DNA from: Cercospora beticola
Taxonomy: Eukaryota > Ascomycota > Dothideomycetes > Mycosphaerellales > Mycosphaerellaceae
Reading direction: 5' to 3'
Assembly: GCF_033473495.1 (NCBI RefSeq)
Contig: NC_088939.1
Span: 1,488,001-1,552,000, forward strand
Length of the DNA stretch: 64,000 nt
In this document: positions 29,443-40,065 of the stretch, one piece after another
How the letters are laid out: every line of letters begins with the position of its first letter
How positions within the stretch are numbered: the first letter of the stretch is position 1
Notes under the pieces: model-generated
Databases searched by the model: none
Told to the model about the DNA's origin: nothing
Seen by the model: the letters and a program-made list of their open reading frames with translations, nothing else
Position numbers and translations under genes: made by a program

Positions 29443-29736
29443 GGCGGCACAGCTCACCACAAATTCTCAGAGATCAACTGATCTTGCTCAAGATTCTCTG
29501 GAAATCCAATGCAACTTTTGTACGGCGCAGAGTCAGGCGAGGCGGCACTGTACGTGGCGTATTTCCAGAGACGAATCGGTCTTGTGCAAGACTCTCTAGG
29601 CATCTGGTACATTCTGTGTGTGGTGCAAAGTCAAGCAAGGCGGCACAGAAGAATACAAATCTTCGGAGAGGATCTCGAGTATTTCTCTTGCGTCAAATCA
29701 TTTCATGTCTAAAGCAGCTTATCTTAATACACAGTC
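29443..29736. repeat. Degenerate tandem repeat, 98-bp period
   Basis: GGCGGCAC recurs at 29443, 29541 and 29639, exactly 98 bp apart. Units 1 and 2 align without gaps over the full 98 bp at roughly two-thirds identity by eye. They share a second block, TCTTG-NN-CAAGA followed by TCTCT, at 29482 and 29580, which is a small inverted repeat. Unit 3 is more eroded and only its first third is clear. Sequence just before 29443 also resembles a unit end. The period is not a multiple of three, so this is unlikely to be coding. It lies between the promoter side of the kinase gene and the 3' end of the tail-anchored protein gene. Confidence 0.6.
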
Positions 29737-29829
29737 TCGTAGAGCGTTAAAAAAAACCAGAGAAGCGCTTTCCAATCATATCATCGTGATCCTGTGACCT
29801 CACGACACCCAAGAAAGAGCAAAACCTTC

Positions 29830-30519
29830 TCACTTGGACACAGGAGTGTCGCCCATCAACACCCACAGACCCCAAGCAATCAACATCAGGAGCGAAATGG
29901 TAAATATAGCCCACTGCCACCAAGAGCCAAATCCTTTCCACGGCCCCTCTTCCTCCACGAACTCCTCTTCGTCGGGATCTCTGGCTGTGACGCTCCAGTC
30001 TTCCCTCGCCATAGGGGCAGTGGCGACCATCGTTCCATATCCCTTTGTTGGAGCGATGACGGCAGCCTCCTCCTCCGGGACCTTTGATGAAGTCTCGCCT
30101 GAGGGCCGTGTGGCTTTCCAGAAGAAGTTTCCTCTCCAACCTCTACCACCCAACCTCGTTTGCTGAGCTTCCACATCAAGCATCCACGCCGAAACCCGAC
30201 ATTCCACTCCCTGTGGCCGCAGGTTTGCCACTGCGCACGGAAGCACTGGTCGTGGGTTTTCACGCAGTTTGCCCACTTCTTCCTCGATGAACTTGAAGCG
30301 GCTGGAGAGTGGGGTGCTGGGTGTTCCTCCAGAAGAGCTTGACGAGGAATCTGATGCCGAGGAAGCGGTGGACGGACTTGCTGCGCGCTCAGGAGGTGAG
30401 ATAGTGGCGCTATCGGGAAGGACCCAGGAGTGGAAGACCCCGATATGCTCTCGATTAGTGCCTCCTTCAGTTCGTGGGGCGACTGCGCGGCCCCGTTGTT
30501 CTTCTTGATCAGGAGACAT
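29830..30519 (-). CDS. C-terminally tail-anchored protein, unknown function
   Basis: A single exon giving 229 aa from the ATG at 30519. The N-terminal half is Ser-rich and disordered (for example SSASDSSSSSSGGTPSTPLS), followed by a conserved-looking block FKFIEEEVGKLRENPRPVLP and a WRGNFFWKATRPSGE segment. An acidic stretch (PDEEEFVEEEG) precedes a single C-terminal helix (WAIFTISLLMLIAWGLWVLM) and a short tail, the layout of a tail-anchored membrane protein facing the cytosol. I do not recognise the family. The frame continues upstream to an ATG at 30666 (adding 49 aa), so the start is uncertain; the shorter form was chosen because the extra residues look like leader sequence. Confidence 0.65.
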   Translation of the reverse strand: MSPDQEEQRGRAVAPRTEGGTNREHIGVFHSWVLPDSATISPPERAASPSTASSASDSSSSSSGGTPSTPLSSRFKFIEEEVGKLRENPRPVLPCAVANLRPQGVECRVSAWMLDVEAQQTRLGGRGWRGNFFWKATRPSGETSSKVPEEEAAVIAPTKGYGTMVATAPMAREDWSVTARDPDEEEFVEEEGPWKGFGSWWQWAIFTISLLMLIAWGLWVLMGDTPVSK

Positions 30520-31561
30520 GTTGAATGTAGCTGATTGGTGAATGTGGTCGATGTGGTGTCTCGAATTTGCTTCTGCTTTGATCCCGAAAATGTTCGAATA
30601 TGTCGGCTGACTGGATGGGCACTTCTCGCAGAGGCGCGAGTAATACATATAGTCTGCGTTGGCCATTTTTGAGGACGTCCCCAAACAAGTCCTTAGAGTT
30701 GAAATTTTATGTTCATCCAGCGGTACGGTGAGGCCACTCCATGTCTATTTTCATGTCCTTAAAGTCTATCAGAGCCCTAGATTTTGCCTTTGGTTGGAGG
30801 CTGCGTGTGCTGTGCTAGTGAACACGACAGGAACATGATTAGCGAGCTTGTCAGTCGTTATTGGGAATTCAAGAAGCCATCGTGCGGTGAACGCTGGGAC
30901 AAAATGGAAAATCTTCTTGGGCACATAAGGTGCATGCAGGTGAGACAAGTCCGCGCCTTGCATTCGTGAGGAAGTACCTTTTTTGATGCTGTCACATCGT
31001 GCCACCACAGATATGATCTCCAAATCTGTCAACTGTAAGCGATCGAGAAATATGAGCCACGTTGCGTTTGGCGGCGTTGGTGGAGGATTTCTTTTGCGGC
31101 TGTCTATCAGGCGGTGCTCTGTAGTCTCTGATGGCCTTCACTTTGCTCGTGCTTCGACCACTCTTCATCAGTGTCCCTGCTGGCTCACACGTGTCACGCT
31201 ACGAAGGTTGTTCCGGCACGTGAAGTGGATCAGGTCAGGCAATGTCGCCATACGCCGCATCTTCGGCATCGCGTACTGTCGCATCAAATGGCGGTACGTC
31301 TGACCCCAGAACGTCTTGTTGTGCGTGCTGGATTTTGTGCGTCACCGGTGCCGAAGAGGTGCCTACGCTGCTGCCGATGAAGGACTGTGAGAAGCTTCTC
31401 ATGCGGATAATGGTAACAATACTGTTGTGGATGTGCATTGGAAGTGAAGAGAGATTGATCAGTTGTGATCTCCAAAGCCAGCCAAGAGCGGGGTTCGGAG
31501 TTGGACTTCCACCTCGTCGCCGACGACCCTCTTCACATTTGATTCACACTGACATATCGAG
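30520..31561. other. Intergenic region upstream of ELP4
   Basis: About 1 kb. A reverse-strand frame of 67 codons (31235-31438) contains a polar segment (VGTSSAPVTHKIQHAQ) and could be a small gene, but nothing confirms it. Otherwise only promoter sequence for the two divergent genes is expected. Confidence 0.35.
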
Positions 31562-32795
31562 ATGGCGTTCAGGAAGCGCAACGTAGCCGTCGGTCGGCAG
31601 CCTACAGCTGGTACAGGTGATGCTGCTCCAGCCAGCATTCCAGGCGTCCGGCCGTCGCCTGTATCATCGTACACTGTCACATCCACCGGCACACCTTCGC
31701 TCGACGGTCTGCTCGGCGGACATGCGGGACTCGCGCTCGGCTCGAACCTTCTGATTGAAGAGAGTGGAACGACAGACTTCGCGGGCGCCTTGTTGAAGTA
31801 CTACGCTGCAGAAGGCATTTGTCAAGGTCATGTTCTGCACGTGGTGGGCATGGGCGAAGGATGGGTCAGAGAATTGCCCGGAATAGCGGAGGAGAAGAAT
31901 AGTAGGAGCTCTGCCTCGAAGTCTGCCGCAGACGAAGAGAAGATGAAAATTGCATGGAGATATGAGCGGCTTGGGCAAGCGGGAGAAAGAGGTGCGTGGG
32001 ATGCGCCTGTGCACCGGTTCTGATTTTCAGATGCATGGCGTTCATGGAATGTAAGTACTTGTCAAACTGACGGTAAGTACAGCTCTTCCTGATCGAACGG
32101 CCGTTGTCTCTTCCAACAACCCGTTGCAACCAAGTACACCCTTTTGTCATACGTTTGACCTTACCAAGCGCATCACCATTCCCCCGGATGCAAAAGTCAA
32201 TCACATCCCAGTGTTGCCATCATCGAGCCTTGACTCAATCGTACAGAACCTATCACGGAATCTTGCTGCATCTGCTCCAAACAGCAGTCACAGGCTCGTG
32301 GTGCCGTCACTGCTCAGCCCAGCACTTTATCCACCACTGGCAGGACGTCCAGACAGCTTTATAGGCTTCTTCAAAGCACTCCGGACGCTTCTACGACAGT
32401 ACAACAACAAGCTCACAGCTATGATTACCTTGCCACTGGAGCTGTACCCACGATCGTCAGGCTTAGTACGCTGGGCCGAGATCCTCAGCGATGGCGTCCT
32501 CGAATTGACGCCCTTTCCACATCTGATGGATGCCTCGAACAGCCTGGCTGAAAGTGGAGGCGCTCGAGACAAGGACGAGCAGCCCCAGGGCCTTGTTCGA
32601 TTTCACAAATTGCCCATCAACACCGAACGTGGCGAAGGTGGCGCAGGGGCCGGAAACAGCTTAGGTGAAGATCTGGCTTTCACTGTTAGCAGAAGAAAAT
32701 TTGTGATCAAGCCATTTTCCTTGCCACCCCTGGAGGGCGATCAGGAAGCCCAGCAGGAGGCGGGCAAGGTCACTGCGAAGGATATCCAATTCTGA
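31562..32795 (+). CDS. ELP4: Elongator complex subunit 4
   Basis: Exons 31562-31991 and 32083-32795 (intron 91 bp) give 380 aa. The first exon has a basic start (MAFRKRNVAVGRQP), then TSTGTPSLDGLLGGHAGL and the RecA-like strand GSNLLIEESGTTDFAGALLK, the degenerate P-loop region of Elp4/PAXNEB proteins. MKIAWRYERLGQ closes the exon. Exon 2 resumes with STPFCHTFDLTKR, the family's other hallmark. Elp4 forms a hexameric ring with Elp5 and Elp6, which supports tRNA binding for wobble-uridine (cm5U/mcm5U) modification. A second possible splice pattern, with a tiny exon inside the intron at about 32027-32046, would leave a 32-nt intron and was rejected. Confidence 0.92.
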
Positions 32796-33843
32796 TCAAG
32801 AACGTGTTCGAACGATCTGCTCACTTGCCCGAACGCAGAGCAAGATTTGCGATAGAGGTCAAAACTGGATGGATGGGCCAGGAAGATACCTCGAGCGACT
32901 ATACGGCGCTGGCGGATGCATCAAGACGACTCGATACAGCCTCTTGCAATTGTGCTGCTATTCCGGAACCGCTGGACACTGGCCTGGCATCTTCGTGCGA
33001 AAGTCTCTGCAATGTGCACCATTCTCTGCGAGCAAGGATTATCTGATGTGACTGGCTACAGTGTTTAGATACCTCGGCTACTCTCGACAAGGTTCCTTAA
33101 TTCGTTGCCATAATGCAAAAGATGAAGGCATTGCTGGCTACTCGAAGATAGTTTGGAGAACAGGGACAGAGCAACTGCTTGGGCTCTGACATCTCCAAGG
33201 TCACAGATCGTTCAGGGAATCATAGCTTGGAGGCCGCAGGCCGTCCTTACCCAGTTGCTGATGATAGAGGATTCGGGGAAGGAAACTAAATACGGCGCCA
33301 GAAAGATGTTGGCTTGGACAATTGTTGACGACAACGGGCTCATCGCTGTGCTGCAAAATACTTCTACTTGCAGGCCCGCTACGAAGTGGTTGATAGACAG
33401 ACAAATACAAATATGTTTCCCACCTTCAAAGCACTATCCCCCAGGGAGAAGTCGAGCAGCGCTCTGCAGGCAGGCTTACCATCAAAATGGTTCACTCTTC
33501 GCTATGCGTATAACTCCTTTCTGCCAGTGATGAGGGCGGTGAAGTAGATATCATAGCGGTAAGAAAGTGGAAGGTGAGACAAGAGTATAAAAACCAGCAC
33601 ACCGTTCTGGGCACGGCGCGTGGTGATCGAAAGAAGTATTTCGATGGGTATGAAGCGTTTTCGATTGTGTCGGCATCCGACTTCCTTTGCATGCGCAATT
33701 CCGCCATGCCTCTGACCAGATTGCCCAAGCCAAGCCTGTATGACACATGCCGTCGCATTTATGGTATCGTGGAATTCGTGAGCTTTCCCATCCATGCGCC
33801 TCTGTTCTTCCCTTCAGTCCAACATGCCTTCATGATGGATGAT
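32796..33843. other. Convergent intergenic region between ELP4 and RPL26
   Basis: About 1.05 kb between two 3' ends. Open frames are short and featureless; nothing recognised. Confidence 0.4.
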
Positions 33844-34327
33844 CTAAGCCTTGCGCTTCTTCTCGTTGGCGACACGGCCAGCGGCGATGCGCTCAATGAT
33901 CTTTTCCCGGTCCTTGTCGAGCTTGAGCTTGGTGATCTCGACCTTGCTAGGAGCGATACCAAGAGGCACAGACTGGCCGTTGGACTTCTCACGCTGCACA
34001 CGCTCGATGTGGATCACATACTTGAGACGGTAGACAGACGTGACCTTGCCCTCGCGACCCTTGTTGGAGCCACGCTTGATGACGACCTCGTCACCCTTGG
34101 TGATTGGGATGGCGCGCACGTTGTGCTTCTCGCGCAGTTCTACAATTCAGAAGAAAGACCTGTCAGCAATGCTCCTGAACCGGAGATATGCTTTGATTGA
34201 CAGGTATAGAAATACCTTTGCTCAGAGGCGCGGACATGATGACCCGGCGCACACTGGAGGGAGCCTGGAAGTGAGCCTTGCGGCTCTTGCTCCGGCTGGA
34301 GTGCAAGTTGCTGTTGATCTTGGTCAT
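33844..34327 (-). CDS. RPL26: 60S ribosomal protein L26 (uL24)
   Basis: Reverse-strand exons 34216-34327 and 33844-34139 (intron 76 bp) give 135 aa. The protein opens [20 protein letters not shown] and continues [20 protein letters not shown], diagnostic for eukaryotic L26. The KOW motif follows ([19 protein letters not shown]), then [19 protein letters not shown] and a basic C-terminus ([10 protein letters not shown]). It binds 25S/5.8S rRNA near the polypeptide exit tunnel. The intron is early in the gene, as is usual for fungal ribosomal-protein genes. It is divergent from the AT-hook/C2H2 gene. A long plus-strand open frame over this gene is only its antisense shadow. Confidence 0.96.
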
Positions 34328-34762
34328 TTTGGCGGTGGGCGGAGATGTGTCGATGGGTGACTTGACGGTTGGCGAGAAAGTCCAATCTCTGCTGAGAAGG
34401 AGAAAACAGCTGCGCGTGCGGCTCGGTTTTGCAAATTCGACGGGCAGGTGTGGAGGACTCTTGGCATGCGCGGTTCGGCTCATGCCGAGACCCAGCCGCT
34501 TGTTTCCCCGAGGGCTTCGATGCGACGCGATGTGATTGTGATGATTGAGCAGGCGTTGCGCGTGTTGTATTGAAGAGACGGGACACAGTGAGGAATACAC
34601 GGGGAGATTGGGCATACTGAGGCGACAACGCAATACCGGAGGCGAAGTGAGGAGAAGCACGCGACCGCGACAACACGCCTCCCAACCCAACGCCGACACA
34701 CCTCCACCATGCGCATGCACGCGGCGGTCTTTGACCACATACGATAGCCAGGCGCGATCGCG
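34328..34762. promoter_or_regulatory. Spacer between divergent RPL26 and AT-hook gene
   Basis: About 435 bp holding both promoters. No known ribosomal-protein promoter motif was identified with confidence. Confidence 0.4.
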
Positions 34763-37700
34763 ATGGCGCCCTATCCGCACAACAACTTCTACGATCCGGT
34801 GGGGAGTCAGTCTCATCAGCCCTCAGGCTACACATACGCAAACACCAACTCGCAATACCCCAGCCAGAATACGGCGTACCAGAGCAGCGCTTACTCCCAA
34901 AATTACGGCACGAGCTATGATAATCAGTATGCGGGTGCAGCTCAACAGCAGCAGCAGCAGCAGCAACCGTCTGCGAGCAGTTCAAATGTGGCAGCCACGG
35001 GACTGAGCTCATTAGGCAACCAAGGCTACTCGCAGCCTGTGTCAAGCGCCACTTCTCGCAGCAATGTGGCATACGACACTTCCAATTCAACGTGGGCACA
35101 AAACTACGCGTCCAATGCATATCAATCGACGAATCGATCGCAGGCCAATCAGTCGCCGATCTATGCCACTCAGTCCACGGGCAGCACATTTGGTCGATTG
35201 AGCTTGCCAGACCAGACTCAGACCAACACATATGGTGCATCTCAGAATTATCAGACCACTTCCTCAACGCCTACTGCGCAAAGCAGCAGCGCTAGCCGTT
35301 CCTATCGTAATGCGCCTAACAGCGCGGGCTACAAGAACAGCTACCAGCCACAGCAAGACCAGCAGGCGCAGCAGCCTCCACCCCGTTATGCGAGTCCTCT
35401 TCATGCGATGCAGGCCCAGCAACACCAGCAGCAGCAACAGCCAAGCCACAACAAGCAGCCATCACGAACTTCCAACCACGCGCACCCGTCGCCACGAGTA
35501 GCAGCACAAAATCTGCAACAGCAGCGTCAGAGTACTTCAGTCGAGCCGATGCCTACCACAGTCGATCCCTCACAGGTCTATGATATCCGCGCGGAGCGAG
35601 AGAAAGCAGCTCGGATCGAGGCCGAGAAGCGCCGGAAGTACGAAGCCGAGCAGGCAGCTAAAAAGGCCGAAGAAGATGCGAGACAAGCCGAAGAGGATGC
35701 GCGGAAAGCGGAAGAAGAGAGAATTGCAGCCGAGGCGCGTAAGGCAGAAGAAGACGCGAGAAAGGCAAGTGAAGCGGAAGCCAAGAAGAAAGCTACAGCA
35801 GAACGAAAGAAGGAAGCCAGAAGAAAAGCGAAGGAGGAAAAGCAGAGTAAGACCGCTGCTACTGCTTTGCAGCAGATGGCCTCAGGTAGTGGTGGCGGTA
35901 GCATGATGGATATGATGGGCAATATGATGGGCAACATGTCTGGCCCGCCAGCCAATGACGAGGAGGCAGAGATGCGCGCCATGTTCAAGAAGATGCGCGA
36001 ATTCAATCAAAAGAATCCTGCCATGCTTGCAAAACTATGGGAGGAAGAGCGCAAACAGCATGCTGCACAAGCGTCGCCTGGACCATCTCAGCCTACACAG
36101 CCAGCACCAACTGTGACACCACAACCGGCTGCTCAAAAGTTGACCAAAACGCAGCAGAAAGCGCTAATCTCTGTCGCTGCTCCGCCTGTGCAGCCATCAG
36201 TCAAAACCGCCAATCGACCCGCGCAACCTTCGCCTACGACCCCCGGTACCGCAGGCACATCACTTTGGCCTCCGCAGAAGAAAGGCACCCTTGCTGAAGC
36301 TGCCGCCAAATGGTTATCTGAGCTACCAGCCAACCAAAGCAACGGGAGAGTGGTGAGTCGCGAGCAAATCTTGAAAATCCTCGACGCGAATCCATCATAT
36401 GTGCAGCTGTGTGAGGCCATCGAGCGGACTGGCATTTACTTCGAACGATCAGCACTGGCCAAAGAGCTTCTCAAAGCTGTACCTGACGGATTGAGAGGTG
36501 GTCAAAACAGTGTTAAGGCAGGCGCGAATGCAGCCCCTTCGGTGGCAGCAGGCAGTAACGGAGCCAATGCTAATGGCACGCCTGCAACTGCGCCGTCGAA
36601 AAGGAAAGGCAGGCCGAAGAAGGACGAGCCTGGGCGTTATTCACTGCCTGGAGGGAGAGGCTCCACAAGTGGTGGCACCGTTTCCTATTCGGCGCCCACC
36701 TTCACATCGCTCACGGACGCAGCGAGAGCAGTGAACGCTATGAACACGTCGGGTGGCATGTTTCCGGGCACCGTGTCCGACTCTCTAACCAATGCATATA
36801 TTCCGGCTACTCAAGATCCGACATTTTACGACTTCACGCCAATGATGATTGATGATGATCCGCAGCCATCTATGTCACAGCCACCTGAGATCAAGCCAGA
36901 AGAAAAGCCAAAAGAGCCGCCGCCTCCTCCCAAGGACAAGGAAGAAGCCGCACGGAAGCGTGGGTTCGGCGATCTTGTTGATTTGACAGCTGGCGATTCT
37001 GATGATGAAGAGCCTCCTCGCAAGATTGTCGTTCCCTTCAGCGGACCTGGCAACGGAGTCAAAACAGTACCGTCGAATGATGGGCTTAGGCAGCCTGTAT
37101 CGTATCAACAGTTCATACAAAACAAGGCACATCCACCACGGCCGCCGTCCTTTGGACCTGCCTTCGGCTTCGGTCAGCCTGGGTCCAATTTCTCTGCGCC
37201 TAATAATCGCAGACCTACGTTCCCTCAGCAAACATGGAATGGTCCAAAAACGCAATCGCCAGCGCCCCCGGCGCCGGGACCACAGCAAGTGCGTTCGAAG
37301 GGTCCGTCGGAAGAGTCCAAGCAAGCTGAGAGGATCCGGGGGAGGATGCTTGTTGAGCCTATTATGAGGGATCGCGTGGCTCGCAAGTCCAAATACGATA
37401 GTCGGACAATCGCTCGGGACGTACTGCTGGCTACAGGCCGTCATCCAGACATGCGCGCTCTCAATGCACATCTCAATGTCATGCAGAAGTTGCTCGGCGA
37501 CCATGGAGGCGTAGTTGATGGCGGGGACAGAGGTAACAAGAGTGATCTGTCGACGATCCGCTGGGACCTTATTGACCCAGGCGATCCAACGGAAGAAGCA
37601 AAGACCAAGGCAAAGTCAGCTTCCAACCGCGAAGAAGACGTGGAAGATGGAGATGGCGACTCTGCTTCTTCAAAACGAAAGCCTTCGCAAGGGCTCGAGC

Positions 37701-39045
37701 CTCGGGATCGATTGCCGAACCCTAAGAAGCCTGTCGGTCGGCCACCCAAAAACGCCGACCGCGATCGCGGCTCTGCAGTTCGCGACGCGTCGCCAGTAAC
37801 CATTTCCGCCAACGAACATTCAGAACTCACATCCGACTTGTCGCCTCGTGTATCACGTGCCACTCCTGTCGCTAGACGCGGCTCTGTCGCGTCCAACTAC
37901 ACACCAAAAACCGGCACCAGCGGTCGCAGAAAGCCATCAGGCATGTCTGTGGCAACTCCTACGCAGCCGACTGGCACACCAGTCGGGTATGCTGCCTTCC
38001 GCCAGGTTGATGAGAATGGCAATCCGATCAAAAAGAAAGGACGACCCGTTGGTTGGCGCAAGAACATCCACTCGCGAGAAGCTCAAGGTCTCACGCCAAA
38101 GAAAATCGCATCAAGTGAGCCGAAGACTACCTCGAAGCTGAGGCAGTCAACTGGCACCCGAGAGTCTTCTGAGGTCATCGTCGAGCCGCATTATCAAGTC
38201 TTCCCGTGCCAATGGAAGAATTGTAATGCAGAGCTCGACAACCTTGAAAAGCTCAAGAAACACACGCTCAAGCTCCACGGCGAGGCCAATGACGAGGGCG
38301 ACTTCGAGTGTCAGTGGCAGAATTGCGGGAATGGTGTGCATATTGACGCTCACGGCAACGAACGCCCTGGAGATGCTGGTATTTCGAGCTTCGAAACACT
38401 GGATCATTGGTTCAAACACATTAACAAGACCCATCTCCATGAGATCGCCTGGAAATTGGGAGACGGGCCCCGAGGGGGCAGCGTTTCAGGTGAGCAAGAA
38501 CAAGTAGAATAGATTGATTGCGTTGAGCGTTCGTCGCAGTCCTTGTACATTATTGCACATCATGCAACGCGATCTTCGTGACGATCATACACGCTACTGA
38601 GAACTGACACTCTTGTGTCATGACAGAAATCCGCAGTGATAGTGCAGCATATTTGAGCGATGCCTCAGGAAGAAGCGTTACGCCTCTGATACTAACACCA
38701 CAGGAGCTCGCACAGCAGAAGGTGGAAGCGGAAGTTGGAGGTGGGGCCGAGGACGAAGTGATGGAAGATGTGCGAGCAAGCACGTCAATGGCTCCGCCTA
38801 AGCTCAAGCGAAAGCCCGGTAGGCCTTCGAAGATTCAAGAAGCTTTTGGCTTGCAGACCATGAGTCTAGACAAAAATGAGCGAGAAGCAGCCACAGAGCT
38901 GAAGAAGCTCGAAGATCAGAAGCGGCGCGAGGGAGTGACGATGGGTTTGGAGGGCAGTCGGCTGGTAAATGCCAAACGAAGACGTGGGTTCTTGGACGAC
39001 GAAGACTTCGAGGATGTGATCGAGGACAGCGAGCCAAGCTTGTGA
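34763..39045 (+). CDS. AT-hook and C2H2 zinc-finger chromatin-type protein
   Basis: Exons 34763-38489 and 38627-39045 (intron 137 bp, GTGAGC...ACAG) give 1381 aa. The N-terminal third is Gln/Ser/Tyr-rich with a polyQ run. Residues about 272-370 are a highly charged Glu/Lys/Ala helix. A folded segment at about 510-575 ([20 protein letters not shown], then [20 protein letters not shown]) resembles a small helical DNA- or chromatin-binding module. Four AT-hook cores are visible: KRKGRPKKD (about 612), [10 protein letters not shown] (988), [11 protein letters not shown] (1089) and KRKPGRPSK (1302). Two C2H2-like fingers are at about 1148-1171 (CQWKNC...HTLKLH) and 1182-1223 (CQWQNC...HINKTH). A chromatin or transcription role is likely; I cannot name a yeast ortholog. 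Exon 2 ends acidic ([17 protein letters not shown]). Confidence 0.85.
34943..34966 (+). repeat. CAG/CAA triplet repeat (polyglutamine)
   Basis: Eight consecutive Gln codons (CAA, six CAG, CAA) in the N-terminal region of the AT-hook protein. A likely source of length polymorphism. Confidence 0.85.
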
Positions 39046-39523
39046 GCCTGCTACGAAGCCACGACAAAGGAGCAGCTGATGATGCCACGACTGTGGGAGC
39101 ATGTAGATGAGGCCATGAGATGCAGGTTGTAATACAACAAGATATGATACAAACGACCAGGCCGAGGGTTGACATGGTAGCCGAACACAGCTACCATTGC
39201 GTCCTTCCGGTTTGCTCTCGGTTGTTGAGCCAAAAGCATAGCCTAGCCTCTTGCACTTCCTTTTATCTTCCCCTCATGTGACGCTTCAAGCGTCGTTCCA
39301 TCACGCTTTGACATTGCCCTGTCCCGCAACCCATGCCATAATACACGGATGTACGGCACAGTGGCGCAAAGTTCTATATCCTCATTCCACGTTGTGATCT
39401 CTCTCTGAAGCTCCACTCCTCAGTCCTCGAGCTCACTGTGCTGCGTTTGGTATCGTGCTGCCCCTCCAGCTCCATTCTGCCAGGTCGCCCTTATAGTTTG
39501 GAAACCCCTTCGGTTCCTTCCAA
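39046..39523. other. Convergent 3' region
   Basis: About 480 bp between the AT-hook gene and OST4. Nothing recognised. Confidence 0.4.
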
Positions 39524-39751
39524 TCAAGAGACAACGGCATTATTCAGTTTCCCGGCCAGTCCTGCTGCGCTGTCCTTTATCGTCCCGGTCGAACCTTTTG
39601 TCGATGTTGCACCGGTAACGGCTGATGTCTGAGCGAGGAGAGATTGATGTTCATCGCTGTTGACTTCGAGAAAGTGGTATACGACGATCATGAGGACTGC
39701 GGCGAAGCCGAGGAAGAGCGCGAGCGTGTAGAGGGAGCCATCGGATATCAT
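39524..39751 (-). CDS. OST4: Oligosaccharyltransferase subunit Ost4, with C-terminal extension
   Basis: A single exon of 75 aa. The first 31 residues (MISDGSLYTLALFLGFAAVL, then MIVVYHFLEVN) match the Ost4 mini-protein, a single membrane helix of the OST complex that N-glycosylates proteins in the ER and bridges Stt3 to Ost3/6. Yeast Ost4 is only 36 aa. Here about 40 Ser/Thr/Ala-rich residues follow (for example QTSAVTGATSTKGSTGT). Extended tails appear in filamentous fungal Ost4 proteins as far as I recall, but the tail's role is unknown. The start codon gives exactly the conserved MISD start. Confidence 0.85.
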   Translation of the reverse strand: MISDGSLYTLALFLGFAAVLMIVVYHFLEVNSDEHQSLLAQTSAVTGATSTKGSTGTIKDSAAGLAGKLNNAVVS

Positions 39752-40065
39752 TGTCGCTGGTTTGAGATTGAGAGGATCGCTCGGTGCGGCTTGTTGTCAA
39801 TGGGTTTCAGGCGCTTCTGATGTATTTGTGGTAGGTATCTCGAACACACGAAGGCTCAATCGGAGTGGTGGCGCGGTGTTGCGATATTTGATGCTGTTGT
39901 TGGACTTCGGAGCTCAGTTAGATAGCTGGCCAGATGGGGGTGACCTGTAATGGGTAATGGGCTTGGCGCGAGCTTCCACCTTACACGACGCGTCTCGCCT
40001 TCTGACACAGCTCAACTCAAACTCCTCGAAATACTCTCGGCTGGTTCTGCGCTTTCAGCTTAACC
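39752..40065. promoter_or_regulatory. Spacer between divergent OST4 and F-box gene
   Basis: About 310 bp; holds the OST4 promoter and that of the F-box gene. No motif identified. Confidence 0.35.

Noticed and set aside
31235..31438. 67-codon reverse-strand small gene
   Set aside because: No recognised domain, no paralog and no splice support; noted under the intergenic entry only.
32027..32046. Micro-exon inside the ELP4 intron
   Set aside because: It would leave a 32-nt second intron, below the size seen elsewhere here, and a single 91-bp intron restores the conserved sequence.
33574..34200. Plus-strand open frame over the L26 gene
   Set aside because: It is the antisense shadow of a clearly coding ribosomal-protein gene.
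34140..35267. Reverse-strand 375-codon frame over the start of the AT-hook gene
   Set aside because: It overlaps the L26 first exon and the AT-hook N-terminus and has no conserved features; low-complexity CAG-rich DNA keeps several frames open.
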